This document shows positions 7,800 through 15,975 of a stretch of DNA of 48,295 bases, one piece after another. The stretch's first letter is position 1. Each line of letters opens with the position of its first letter. The DNA lies in the NCBI RefSeq assembly GCF_021043395.1, contig NZ_JAJNKE010000033.1:1-48295 (forward strand), written 5' to 3'. The DNA comes from Clostridium guangxiense. Lineage in GTDB: Bacteria > Bacillota > Clostridia > Clostridiales > Clostridiaceae. The notes under the pieces are model-generated. The model was not told where the DNA came from, did no database searches, and saw only the letters and a list, made by a program, of their open reading frames with translations. The position numbers and the translations under genes are program-made.

Positions 7800-8612
7800 A
7801 TGTTAAATAATAAACTTTTAACAAACGTTTTTGCTATTGCCATTGGAGTATTAGTTTTTATTTTTATAAATAGGCTTCTTGGAATAGTAATTATAGGTGC
7901 ATTTATAATTGCAATTGGACTTCCAATAGTATTTATGTTTCTTGGAAATTCAGCTTATGGAGCAGGGCAAATGGATAGAGCGATTAAGTATTATAAAATG
8001 GCAGCAAATAATATATTTGCTTCTATTAAAGTTAAAATCGCATATAGCTATATTGCTATAAAGAATGGGTATGTAGATGAAGCAGAAGAAGTTTTACAAA
8101 AATATAAAGGTACAAAAATGGGAGTTCAAGATGAAATAAGATATGTATCTACATATGGAATTGTTTTATGGAAAAAAGGAAAAATTGATGAGGCAGTTGA
8201 AATGGTTTTTAAGGTATATGAAAAATATAAGACAACTGCTGTATATGAAAATTTAGGATACTTTCTTATACTTAAGGGGGATTATGATAAGGCAATTTCA
8301 TTTAACGAAGAAGCATACGAATATAGTGATTCAGATGCAGGAATTTTGGATAATTTAGCTCTTAGCTATTATTTAAAAGGCAATCATGAAAAATCAGCTG
8401 AGATTTATGAAAAATTGATGAAAATGAATCCAGATTTTGTAACAGCATATTATTATTATGCACTTGTACTTATTGAGAAAAAGGATTATGAAAATGCGTT
8501 AGATAATTTGAAAAAGGCTGCAAATTGTAAATTTTCATTTATAAGCCTTATACAAAAAGAAGAAATTGAAGAAAAGATAAAGCAAGTTGAAAAGTTAACT
8601 CAGAATGAGTAA
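7800..8612 (+). CDS. Membrane-anchored TPR protein (270 aa)
   Basis: Two hydrophobic helices at about residues 8-25 and 27-48 anchor the N-terminus. The rest is made of helical tetratricopeptide-type repeats: GAGQMDRAIKYYKMAANN, KKGKIDEAVEMVFKVYE, LKGDYDKAISFNEEAYEY, LKGNHEKSAEIYEKLMKMN and EKKDYENALDNLKKAAN. It probably scaffolds protein contacts at the inner membrane face. It lies 9 bases before the sensor kinase gene, so it is the first gene of the same transcript and may modulate that kinase or the ABC transporter, although it is not part of the Bacillus lnr locus as I know it. Confidence 0.85.
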   Translation: MLNNKLLTNVFAIAIGVLVFIFINRLLGIVIIGAFIIAIGLPIVFMFLGNSAYGAGQMDRAIKYYKMAANNIFASIKVKIAYSYIAIKNGYVDEAEEVLQKYKGTKMGVQDEIRYVSTYGIVLWKKGKIDEAVEMVFKVYEKYKTTAVYENLGYFLILKGDYDKAISFNEEAYEYSDSDAGILDNLALSYYLKGNHEKSAEIYEKLMKMNPDFVTAYYYYALVLIEKKDYENALDNLKKAANCKFSFISLIQKEEIEEKIKQVEKLTQNE

Positions 8613-8621
8613 AGGCGTATC

Positions 8622-9731
8622 ATGGATGTATGGGTAGATTTAACTAAGATAGCTGTGCTAATTTACTGCACATATCAGTATTATAGTGATAAAATAAAAA
8701 GTGTATACGAACTTGTGCTAATTATACTTATATATATTTGTATTAATACACTTATACATCTTGTAAAGAGGATAAGTGTGAGAAGAATAATATTAATTTT
8801 ATCTATAATGGATATGGGAATTGCAGTAAATCTTTTTAGCCCAATATTTATTTTTCCAATAGCATTAAATATATTAGAATTAAATTTGGGGTTTAAACAC
8901 AATATTATTATAAGTGCTTGTGAATTAATGCTTGTTTTGCTTTCCATAAGCTCTTCAGTGAGAGCAGAATATATGATCTTTACGTTTTTTAGCTGCGTTA
9001 TATATGCACTTTCAAATAGTTATTATATAAAAATGAGTACAGTTGTAAAAGAAAATGACAGAATGAGAGAAAAAATTTATAATCTTTCATCAAGACTAGA
9101 TAAAAATTATGAATATGAGCGTCAAATAAAATATATGTCTAAACTTGAAGAAAGAAATAAAATTGCTCAGGAGATACATGATAAACTAGGACATACCATA
9201 GCGGGAAGCTTGATACAATTAGAAGCTTCAAAACTTTTTTTATACAAGGATGTTAAAAAATCAGAGGACATAATTAATAAGGTTACCGAAATATTAAGAA
9301 GCAGTAATGAGAACATAAGATTATCGCTTAAAAATATAAAACCACCTTCAGAACAAATGGGTATTAACAAAATAAAGATTGCACTAGATGAATTTTCAGT
9401 AGATAATGGCATAAGCTCAAATTTGGTTTATATTGGAATGATGAATAAAATAACTCATATACAATGGAAGGTTATATATGATAATTTAGAGGAAGCACTA
9501 ACAAATGTTCTCAAATACTCAAAGGCTGCGCAGGTGACGGTTAAAATAGATGTACTTAGCAAATTTGTTAAAGTTGAAATAAAGGACAATGGAGTTGGAG
9601 CTAAGAGTATTAAAAAGAGCCTTGGCATAATGGGTATGGAAGAAAGGTGCAGCAAACTTCATGGCAAGGTAATTGTTGATGGCTCTAAAGGTTTTTCAGT
9701 AATAATTATACTTCCACTTGAGGAGGGATAA
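8622..9731 (+). CDS. NarL-type sensor histidine kinase, LnrJ-like (369 aa)
   Basis: Sensor kinase with an N-terminal membrane domain of about five or six helices (residues 1-140) and almost no extracellular part, as in intramembrane-sensing kinases. A coiled coil (about 140-178) leads to the HisKA_3 phosphoacceptor segment ERNKIAQEIHDKLGHTIAG with H186. A HATPase domain follows (EALTNVLKYSKA, KDNGVGA, SLGIMGMEERC). Its stop codon nearly touches the response regulator start. With the ATPase and two permeases downstream this reproduces the lnrJ-K-L-M-N order of Bacillus, where the kinase senses linearmycin-type polyenes in the membrane. Ligand inferred only by synteny. Confidence 0.9.
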   Translation: MDVWVDLTKIAVLIYCTYQYYSDKIKSVYELVLIILIYICINTLIHLVKRISVRRIILILSIMDMGIAVNLFSPIFIFPIALNILELNLGFKHNIIISACELMLVLLSISSSVRAEYMIFTFFSCVIYALSNSYYIKMSTVVKENDRMREKIYNLSSRLDKNYEYERQIKYMSKLEERNKIAQEIHDKLGHTIAGSLIQLEASKLFLYKDVKKSEDIINKVTEILRSSNENIRLSLKNIKPPSEQMGINKIKIALDEFSVDNGISSNLVYIGMMNKITHIQWKVIYDNLEEALTNVLKYSKAAQVTVKIDVLSKFVKVEIKDNGVGAKSIKKSLGIMGMEERCSKLHGKVIVDGSKGFSVIIILPLEEG

Positions 9732-9732
9732 C

Positions 9733-10365
9733 ATGTCAATAAGACTTTTAATAGCAGATGATGATGCTATTGTAAGAGAGGGTTTCAAAATGGTCCTTGG
9801 TATGGATGAAAGTTTTGAGATAATAGGTGCAGTAGAAAATGGTCAGAAGGCTGTAGAATTTTGCCAAAGTAATGAGGTTGATGTTGCTCTTTTGGATGTT
9901 AGGATGCCAATAAAAAATGGTGTTGAGGCAACTCGCGAAATATGTGAGAAATCAAAAACTAAGGTGCTAATATTAACAACCTTTGATGACGATGAGTTCA
10001 TAAATGATGCAATAAAGTACGGAGCTAAAGGATATCTTTTGAAAAGCAATCCTCCTGAAAAAATTAAAAATGCTATAAAAATGGTTTATGGAGGAAATGC
10101 AGTTATTGAAAATGTTGTGCTTGATAGGCTGAAGGAAAGCTTAAAAGCCTCTAATGTAGGTAAAATTGACAAAAGCTTATTTTCAGAAAGAGAGTTTCAA
10201 ATAATAGGGAGCATATCAAGGGGACTTTCAAATAGAGAAATTTCAAAAGAACTTTTCATATCTGAAGGTACTGTTGCAAACTATATAACATCAATACTAA
10301 ATAAAACTGGGCTTCAGCATAGAACTCAAATTGCAATATATTATTTAAATAACGGATCAATATGA
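9733..10365 (+). CDS. NarL/LuxR-family response regulator, LnrK-like (210 aa)
   Basis: Response regulator partner of the preceding kinase. The receiver domain has D9-D11 and phosphoacceptor D55 in ALLDVRMP, with LTTFDDDEF and a KGYLLK lysine motif. The C-terminal LuxR-type helix-turn-helix contains LSNREISKELFISEGTV and LNKTGLQHRTQ. The start at ATG 9733 follows AGGAGGG, which lies in the last codons of the kinase gene; an in-frame TTG at 9718 is less suitable. It probably activates the adjacent ABC transporter genes, which lie after an intergenic hairpin. Confidence 0.92.
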   Translation: MSIRLLIADDDAIVREGFKMVLGMDESFEIIGAVENGQKAVEFCQSNEVDVALLDVRMPIKNGVEATREICEKSKTKVLILTTFDDDEFINDAIKYGAKGYLLKSNPPEKIKNAIKMVYGGNAVIENVVLDRLKESLKASNVGKIDKSLFSEREFQIIGSISRGLSNREISKELFISEGTVANYITSILNKTGLQHRTQIAIYYLNNGSI

Positions 10366-10401
10366 AGTTCCTCATGTTTATAAAGTGAAAATCTTCATAC
10401 A

Positions 10402-10446
10402 GAAAAGGTGAACTTATGTACTATTATAAGTTTAGCCTTTTTTTTA
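10402..10446 (+). terminator. Intrinsic terminator or attenuator after the response regulator
   Basis: AAAAGGTGAACTTAT and ATAAGTTTAGCCTTTT form an imperfect stem with one bulged base, followed by a run of at least eight T. It separates the kinase/regulator genes from the ATPase gene, so transporter genes probably use a second promoter or read-through. Confidence 0.8.
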
Positions 10447-10480
10447 TAATATACATATAGTTAGAAATTTGGAGGTTATT

Positions 10481-11416
10481 ATGAAAATAGTTAAAATTAA
10501 AGATCTGGTAAAAAAATTTAATGATATAGCAGCAGTAGATAATATTTCACTTGAAATTGAAGAGGGGGAAGTGTATGGACTCTTAGGACCAAATGGAGCA
10601 GGTAAAAGCACTACAATAAATATACTTTGCGGGCTTATTAGAGGAGATAGTGGAGATATTAGTGTAATGGATAAAAGTATAGATAAAAACAAGCTGTTTG
10701 TTAAAAGCAATATAGGAATAGTTCCACAGGATATTGCTATATATGAGGAGCTTACGGCATATGATAATGTTAAGTTTTTTGCAGGACTATATGGATTTCG
10801 TGGAAAGGAACTTAAGGCAAGAGTGGAAGAAGCATTAGAATTTGTTGGACTTTCTGATAGAGTTAAAAATTATCCAAAAGAATTTTCAGGAGGAATGAAG
10901 AGAAGGCTTAACATTGCGTGCGCTATTGCACATAAACCAAAACTTATCATAATGGATGAGCCTACAGTTGGAATTGATCCGCAGTCAAGAAATCATATAC
11001 TTGAATCCGTAAAAAAGCTAAATGAAATGGGAAGTACAATTATATACACAAGTCATTACATGGAGGAAATAGAAGCTATATGCACTAAGATAGGAATAAT
11101 TGATCATGGAAAATTAATAATAGAAGGAACTAAGGAAGAGCTTAAAAGCAGTATTACCAATGTAAACACCACATGTATAGCTTGCACTGCAATTGAAAAT
11201 ATAAATGAAGATGAAGTTAAAGAGATTAGTGGGGTTATAGGCGTAGAATTAAATGAAAATTCAGCAACCATAAGTAGCTCAACAGACGTAAATAATTTAG
11301 ATAAAATAATTTTGTATTTTACTAAAAAAGGTGTGCATATAAAAAATCTTGAAATAAAAACTCCTGATCTTGAGACGGTATTTTTAACTCTTACAGGAAG
11401 AAAATTAAGGGATTAG
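10481..11416 (+). CDS. ABC transporter ATP-binding protein, LnrL-like (311 aa)
   Basis: Cytoplasmic ATPase of an ABC-2-type exporter. Walker A is GPNGAGKST (residues 36-44), the Q-loop is in IVPQDIAIYEEL, the signature is FSGGMKRRLNIA, and Walker B is LIIMDEPTVGID, followed by the switch histidine in YTSHYMEE. A C-terminal extension of about 90 residues follows the ATPase core, as in drug-exporter ATPases of the DrrA/LnrL kind. ATG 10481 has GGAGG five bases upstream. It is followed within 11 bases by the first permease. By gene order it would power export of a membrane-active lipid or polyene compound; substrate unproven. Confidence 0.93.
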   Translation: MKIVKIKDLVKKFNDIAAVDNISLEIEEGEVYGLLGPNGAGKSTTINILCGLIRGDSGDISVMDKSIDKNKLFVKSNIGIVPQDIAIYEELTAYDNVKFFAGLYGFRGKELKARVEEALEFVGLSDRVKNYPKEFSGGMKRRLNIACAIAHKPKLIIMDEPTVGIDPQSRNHILESVKKLNEMGSTIIYTSHYMEEIEAICTKIGIIDHGKLIIEGTKEELKSSITNVNTTCIACTAIENINEDEVKEISGVIGVELNENSATISSSTDVNNLDKIILYFTKKGVHIKNLEIKTPDLETVFLTLTGRKLRD

Positions 11417-11427
11417 GGGTGAAAAAA

Positions 11428-12537
11428 ATGAAGATGCTTTCAATTACTATTAACACTATAAAACTTACTTTCAAAAATAAGACGGTATTTTTTATGCAAA
11501 TATTATTTCCAATAGTTCTTATATTTGTATTTGGAATAATTTTAAATGGAACTATGAATAAATCTAAAAATTTTAAAGATGTAAAAATTGGATATTATAG
11601 TGCTGAAAATAAAGATATGAATAATGAGTTTAATGAAATTAAAAGGCAAGGTATTAAGCTTGGTATGAAGTTTTACGAAGAGAAAAAAGAAAGTGGAATT
11701 AAAAAAGTTGAAGATGGAAAATATACATGCTTTATTGAAATAAAAAATAGTGAAATTAATATGTATAAAAGCGACAAGGATGAATTTAAAACCAGCCTTG
11801 TTGAGTCTTTGATGAAAACTTTTATTCAAAGATATAATGCAATTTTTAAAATAGCGTCAGTAAATCCAAAGGCATTAGGCAATATAAATTTAAAGAGCAT
11901 AAATATGAGTTTAGTAAATGATATTTCAATTAATGGAAAAGGAGCTCCAGGCTCAATGGATTATTATGCTGTAACTATGCTCACCTATATAATGATGTTT
12001 TCTTTGCTTAATGGATTTACTACAATGTCTAAGCGTAAGCAAATAACAAATAGAATTATATGTTCTCCTGTGAGGAATAGTGATGTGATTTGCGGGAAAA
12101 TTTTAGGAGACATTGTATTTTCTGCAATGCAGATACTTATATTAATTTTATTTAGTAAATTTGTATTTAAAGCGTACTTTGGAGAGCATATTCTAGCTGT
12201 GTTTCTAATAGTTTTAGCTGAAGCTGCGGTGGCTATTAGCATAGGCATTAGTATAGGGCTTATGGATAAGAATTATGATGAAATTAATACTCAATTTGTA
12301 GCAGTAAGTATGGTGATTGGTTTTTTAGGAGGATCATATTTTCCAGTGAAGTATATGGGGAAAACCTTTCAGATGGTGGCTAATATATCGCCAATAAAAT
12401 TAATAAATGATGCGGTATTTAATGTTATCTACGAAAATAACTTTGTTATGGCTTTTAGAGCAATAGGAATATGCAGCGTGGTATGCATAATGTTTATTAT
12501 AATAACATCAATTTTTTACGAAAGGAGAGTGTTTTAA
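11428..12537 (+). CDS. ABC-2-type permease, LnrM-like (369 aa)
   Basis: Membrane subunit of the exporter. One N-terminal helix (about residues 20-40, FFMQILFPIVLIFVFGIIL) is followed by a large extracellular domain of about 135 residues. A C-terminal bundle of five helices then contains the ABC-2 signature region around NRIICSPVRNSDVICGKILGD. ATG 11428 is chosen over GTG 11419 because the GGGGTG ribosome site fits it. It lies 11 bases after the ATPase gene and 2 bases before the second permease, so all three are one transcript and probably form a heterodimeric permease. Confidence 0.9.
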   Translation: MKMLSITINTIKLTFKNKTVFFMQILFPIVLIFVFGIILNGTMNKSKNFKDVKIGYYSAENKDMNNEFNEIKRQGIKLGMKFYEEKKESGIKKVEDGKYTCFIEIKNSEINMYKSDKDEFKTSLVESLMKTFIQRYNAIFKIASVNPKALGNINLKSINMSLVNDISINGKGAPGSMDYYAVTMLTYIMMFSLLNGFTTMSKRKQITNRIICSPVRNSDVICGKILGDIVFSAMQILILILFSKFVFKAYFGEHILAVFLIVLAEAAVAISIGISIGLMDKNYDEINTQFVAVSMVIGFLGGSYFPVKYMGKTFQMVANISPIKLINDAVFNVIYENNFVMAFRAIGICSVVCIMFIIITSIFYERRVF

Positions 12538-12539
12538 AC

Positions 12540-13685
12540 ATGAAAAATATATTATGGCTTATGCTTAATACTCTAAAAATAAACTTTAGCAAAAAAAGCA
12601 AAACAATAGCTATCATAATGCTTCCGATATTCTCTATTTTGTTTGCTATGATGGTAAGTACTACAGGTAATAATAACCCCATAGATGTTGGGATTTTAGA
12701 TAATGATAGAAGTATTTTGTCTAAGGACTTTATTGAAAATATTAAGGGTCAGGATAATTTTAAAATTGCAGCAATCAATAAAGACGATGTAAAAAGTAAA
12801 ATTACATCCGGAGACATAGATTCTGTTATTATAATTCCTAAGGGTTTTGAAAAAAGTGTGTATGATAATAATACAAAAAAACTTAGGGTTCAATCCTTAA
12901 AGGGTGCAACTGCTACGGCATGGGTAGATAATTATTCTAATATTTATTTGAATAATATAGTGGATACCTGGAAAGCATCAGGTAATAATAAAATTATATT
13001 TAATAATATGTATAAAAATACTAAAGTAAAAGCTATATCACTTAATATACAAAAATTAAAAAATAAGGCATCAGATAAGGAAATTACTTCAAAGAGCATA
13101 GGATTTTTCATAATGATTATAATGATGAATGCAAGCATTTCAGCTGGGTTTATTTTAAAGGAAAAGAAAAACAGGGTATATCTTAGAATTCAATCCTCAG
13201 CTGTTAGCTCAAAGGCGTATGTATTAGCTAATATATTAACTGGTTTAGTTGTTGCTGCTATTCAAATTTTTGCAGCGCTTGCAATAATGATAGGACTATT
13301 TAAAATCAATACAGATGTTGGATTTTGGCAGCTATTTATTATACTAGTTTGTTTTGCAATTTCAGCTGTTGGACTTGGAATATTGATTGTGGCGTTTTCT
13401 AAAACTTCTAACGGAGCAACTTATGCTATTAATTTAATAGTAACACCAAGTTGTATGATGAGCGGTTGCTTTATATCTACTGATATTATGCCAGAATCGG
13501 TGCAAAAAATATCATATTTTTTACCTCAAAGGTGGGCAATTGATGCTATTCAAAAACTTCAAGGTGGAAGCAGTTTTTCAAGCATATATACGTACATTCT
13601 TGTAATACTTGTTTTTGCAGTTACATTCTTTATAATTGCTGCTTACGGATTTAGCAGAGACCAAAATGTAAAGAGTTTTGAATGA
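12540..13685 (+). CDS. ABC-2-type permease, LnrN-like (381 aa)
   Basis: Second membrane subunit, a distant paralogue of the preceding permease with the same plan: N-terminal helix (about residues 20-38, AIIMLPIFSILFAMMVS), an extracellular domain of about 140 residues, then a C-terminal helix bundle with YLRIQSSAVSSKAYVLANIL. The start at 12540 follows AAAGGAG with a 12-base gap; frame extension upstream would run into the preceding gene. It closes the ATPase-permease-permease set. No clear T-rich terminator follows; the next feature is the inverted-repeat element at 13732. Confidence 0.9.
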   Translation: MKNILWLMLNTLKINFSKKSKTIAIIMLPIFSILFAMMVSTTGNNNPIDVGILDNDRSILSKDFIENIKGQDNFKIAAINKDDVKSKITSGDIDSVIIIPKGFEKSVYDNNTKKLRVQSLKGATATAWVDNYSNIYLNNIVDTWKASGNNKIIFNNMYKNTKVKAISLNIQKLKNKASDKEITSKSIGFFIMIIMMNASISAGFILKEKKNRVYLRIQSSAVSSKAYVLANILTGLVVAAIQIFAALAIMIGLFKINTDVGFWQLFIILVCFAISAVGLGILIVAFSKTSNGATYAINLIVTPSCMMSGCFISTDIMPESVQKISYFLPQRWAIDAIQKLQGGSSFSSIYTYILVILVFAVTFFIIAAYGFSRDQNVKSFE

Positions 13686-13731
13686 AGCTATGTTGAAAAA
13701 TATGGATAAAAATTTATGTCATTAATGCACG

Positions 13732-13838
13732 TGTAGGAGCTTGTAAAAAATATAGATATTCTTTTTTACGAGCCGCTCATGAGGCTTCATGTACGATATA
13801 GTAAAATCTATAGAATAACTTTTTAACAACCTCCTACA
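13732..13838. repeat. Structured or MITE-like element with terminal inverted repeats
   Basis: TGTAGGAG (13732-13739) and CTCCTACA (13831-13838) are perfect inverted ends. The match continues imperfectly inwards (TTGTAAAAA against TTTTTAACAA). Inside are further pairings: TATAGAT/ATCTATA (13751-13757, 13806-13812), TTTTAC/GTAAAA (13764-13769, 13801-13806, sharing a base with the previous stem) and GAGCC/GGCTT (13770-13774, 13783-13787). ATTAAT occurs near both outer edges (13721-13726 and 13840-13845), though not flush on the left. There is no T-run, so it is not a standard terminator. Either a small non-autonomous transposon remnant or a folded RNA fits. Confidence 0.5.
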
Positions 13839-13909
13839 GATTAATAATTAAGCATATTATATATACCACAATTGGTTCATAATTAATTTATAAAAAGTTT
13901 AAAAGTAGC

Positions 13910-13938
13910 TTGATTTAATTATTAAATTGTTGTAATAT
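13910..13938 (+). promoter_or_regulatory. Promoter of the guanine riboswitch transcript
   Basis: TTGATT (13910-13915) and TAATAT (13933-13938) are 17 bases apart, placing a start near 13945, about 30 bases before the aptamer. The spacing and position fit; both hexamers are imperfect. Confidence 0.45.
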
Positions 13939-13974
13939 GTACTAAGGACGACACGAATAATGAATAAATTTAAT

Positions 13975-14047
13975 ATACCCGTATATCCTTAGAAATATGG
14001 TCTAAGAGTTTCTACCGGACTACCGTAAATTGTCTGACTATGGGTGT
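13975..14047 (+). promoter_or_regulatory. Guanine-type purine riboswitch aptamer
   Basis: P1 is ATACCCG (13975-13981) paired with TGGGTGT (14041-14047). P2 is CTTAGA/TCTAAG with loop AATATGG. The conserved core GTTTCTACCGG and ACCGTAAAT follows, and the J3/1 strand reads GACTATGG. The base matching position 74 of the Bacillus xpt aptamer is C, which pairs with guanine or hypoxanthine; a U there would mean adenine. It precedes a PbuG/AzgA-type purine permease, the expected target of a guanine OFF switch. Confidence 0.95.
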
Positions 14048-14070
14048 TTATAGATATTTTGTGTATTTAT

Positions 14071-14108
14071 AAACTCCATAAATTATTATGGAGTTTATTT
14101 TGTTTTTT
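14071..14108 (+). terminator. Riboswitch expression-platform terminator
   Basis: AAACTCCATAA and TTATGGAGTTT form a perfect 11-bp stem around ATTA (14071-14096), followed by ATTTTGTTTTTT. An alternative stem, GTTTATA (14046-14052) with TATAAAC (14068-14074), shares bases with both P1 and the terminator's 5' arm. It can act as the antiterminator when no purine is bound. Ligand binding would hold P1, free the terminator arm and stop transcription before the permease. Confidence 0.92.
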
Positions 14109-14383
14109 AGGCTTATTGTTCGTATTTTATGACAAAATAGGTTTAAGCACAATAAAAGCTGTAGGTAAAATGTCTATTAAAATGGATGTTTATTAAAGCA
14201 CTGCAAAAATATCTTATATTAAATAGTAAAATAGGCAAACTAAATTTGTATATGTTAACAGTTTAACTAAAAGTATATATAAATTGTATTTTGCATAGTT
14301 TTGCTATGAATAAACACTACAAGACAAAACGGACATAATATTTTTTTCATAATAAAATATTAAAATAAATCTGGGAGGTACTT

Positions 14384-15673
14384 ATGTTAGAAAAAATTTT
14401 TCACTTGTCAAAAAACAACACAAATGTCAAGACAGAAATTTTAGCTGGATTTACTACTTTTATGACAATGGCATATATACTCGTAGTTAATCCTCAAATC
14501 TTAAGTAAAACTGGTATGCCAATAAAAGCTGTTTTTACAGCTACAGCTCTTGCATCATTTATAGGAACTATAATAATGGCATTTGTAGCAAATTATCCTT
14601 TTGGAATGGCTCCAGGAATGGGACTTAATGCACTATTCACTTATACAATATGTATTACTCTTAAATTTTCATGGCAGACAGCTCTTGCAGCTTCTTTAAT
14701 TGAAGGTCTTATATTCTTAGTATTAAATGTTTTTAAAGTTAGGCAATTTATAATCGATAGTGTTCCTCAGACGCTTAAGTATGCAATTAGTATTGGCATA
14801 GGATTTTTTATAGCATTTATAGGTCTTCAAGACGCAGGAATTATAGTAAAATCAGAGGGAACTTTAGTTACACTAGCAAATTTAAAAACTCCAGCAGTGT
14901 TACTTGCAGTTTTAGGTGTTTTATTTATAGCCGTTTTATACAACAGAAATATAAAAGGTTCTTTTGTAATTGGTATGCTTGTAATATACATAGTAGGTAT
15001 AATATTTGGAATTGCAAAAGCGCCAAGTACAATTTTTGCACCTATTCCATCAGTTGCACCTGTATTTATGAAATTTGATTTTAAAAGTGCAATGGTTATA
15101 GGTATAATTCCAGTAATACTTACAATGCTCTTTATAGATATATTTGATAGTATTGGAACTCTTATAGGTCTTGCTTCAAAGGCAGGATATTTAGATAAGG
15201 ATGGAAATGTTAAAAATGCGGATAAAGTTCTTACAGCAGATGCTGTTGGCTCAACATTAGGAGCTTGCCTTGGAACTTCCACACCAGTTGCGTTTGTAGA
15301 ATCAGCTTCTGGAATTGCAGAAGGTGGAAGAACAGGACTTACAGGACTTACAATAGCAGTACTCTTTTTACTATCGCTATTTTTATCACCTCTTTTTACA
15401 GCAATACCTTCATTTGCAACTGGGCCTGTTTTAATTGTACTTGGAGCAGTAATGATGGAACCTATAGGCAAAGTCAATTTTTCTGATTTTACAGAAGGAT
15501 TTCCAGTATTTATAACTTTGTTACTTATACTTCTTACTTATTCAATTACAGATGGGCTTGCATTTGGATTTTTATCATATGTAGTAATTAAGGTGTTTTC
15601 TGGTAAATTCAAAGAAATACCAAAAGCTTTATATGTAATCTCAATATTGTTTATAATTATGTTTGCACTTTAA
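14384..15673 (+). CDS. NCS2-family guanine/hypoxanthine permease, PbuG/AzgA-type (429 aa)
   Basis: Polytopic purine:cation symporter. It starts with the AzgA-group segment TEILAGFTTFMTMAYILVVNP, has NYPFGMAPGMGLNA in the second helix region, and the substrate/ion region DIFDSIGTLIGLASKAG followed by GACLGTSTPVAFVESASGIAEGG. The 429-aa length and about 12-14 helices fit the AzgA/PbuG branch, which takes up guanine, hypoxanthine or adenine. Regulation is visible: a guanine riboswitch with a terminator lies upstream. The leader from terminator to start is about 275 bases with no other gene. A clear GGGAGG precedes the ATG and a strong terminator follows. Confidence 0.95.
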   Translation: MLEKIFHLSKNNTNVKTEILAGFTTFMTMAYILVVNPQILSKTGMPIKAVFTATALASFIGTIIMAFVANYPFGMAPGMGLNALFTYTICITLKFSWQTALAASLIEGLIFLVLNVFKVRQFIIDSVPQTLKYAISIGIGFFIAFIGLQDAGIIVKSEGTLVTLANLKTPAVLLAVLGVLFIAVLYNRNIKGSFVIGMLVIYIVGIIFGIAKAPSTIFAPIPSVAPVFMKFDFKSAMVIGIIPVILTMLFIDIFDSIGTLIGLASKAGYLDKDGNVKNADKVLTADAVGSTLGACLGTSTPVAFVESASGIAEGGRTGLTGLTIAVLFLLSLFLSPLFTAIPSFATGPVLIVLGAVMMEPIGKVNFSDFTEGFPVFITLLLILLTYSITDGLAFGFLSYVVIKVFSGKFKEIPKALYVISILFIIMFAL

Positions 15674-15677
15674 TGTA

Positions 15678-15718
15678 AAAAAAACTGCACAAGAGAAATC
15701 TTGTGCAGTTTTTTTTAT
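15678..15718 (+). terminator. Intrinsic terminator after the purine permease
   Basis: ACTGCACAAGA (15684-15694) and TCTTGTGCAGT (15699-15709) form a perfect 11-bp stem capped by a GAAA loop, flanked by an A-run and a T-run of about eight. Confidence 0.95.
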
Positions 15719-15879
15719 ATCAAATAGGGAATAATATTTTGTGTAAAAAAATGTTATTAGAGGATACAAAAAAAGAAGAAATTTAAAAAAATATGTAAAA
15801 ATAATAATGAACTATGTCAATTTTTATTATATTAAAAAAGCATGTCAATATTATAGGGCAAAAATTAATACATTGATTT

Positions 15880-15940
15880 ATGAAAACGTTTTTTGAAGGA
15901 CAATATGGAACTTTTAAATAGTTAAAATTCACGATATAAT
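15880..15940 (+). promoter_or_regulatory. Candidate cre (CcpA) site and -10 box of the APC permease
   Basis: ATGAAAACGTTTTTT (15880-15894) matches the catabolite-responsive element WTGNAANCGNWNNCW at all but one fixed position. TATAAT at 15935-15940 is the likely -10 box of the permease gene, with a weak -35 (TTTTAA, 15912-15917). The cre-like site lies upstream of the -35, which would fit activation or upstream repression. No test of this has been made. Confidence 0.4.
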
Positions 15941-15975
15941 ATTAATCGTTGCAATTAATAAGAAGGAGGGTTTTC

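Noticed and set aside
13732-13838. Hammerhead ribozyme or known riboswitch in the inverted-repeat element
   Set aside because: CTCATGAGG looks a little like a hammerhead core, but the CTGATGA and GAAA boxes are missing, and no T-box, SAM, THF or ZTP motif is present.
13986-14006. CCTTAGA in the riboswitch as a fifth copy of the repeat family
   Set aside because: It is the P2 stem of the purine aptamer and shares no flanking sequence with the family.
14827-15477. Long antisense open frame (216 codons) opposite the purine permease
   Set aside because: It mirrors the permease gene, has Ser/Thr/Pro/Ile-rich composition typical of antisense frames, no ribosome site and no family motif.
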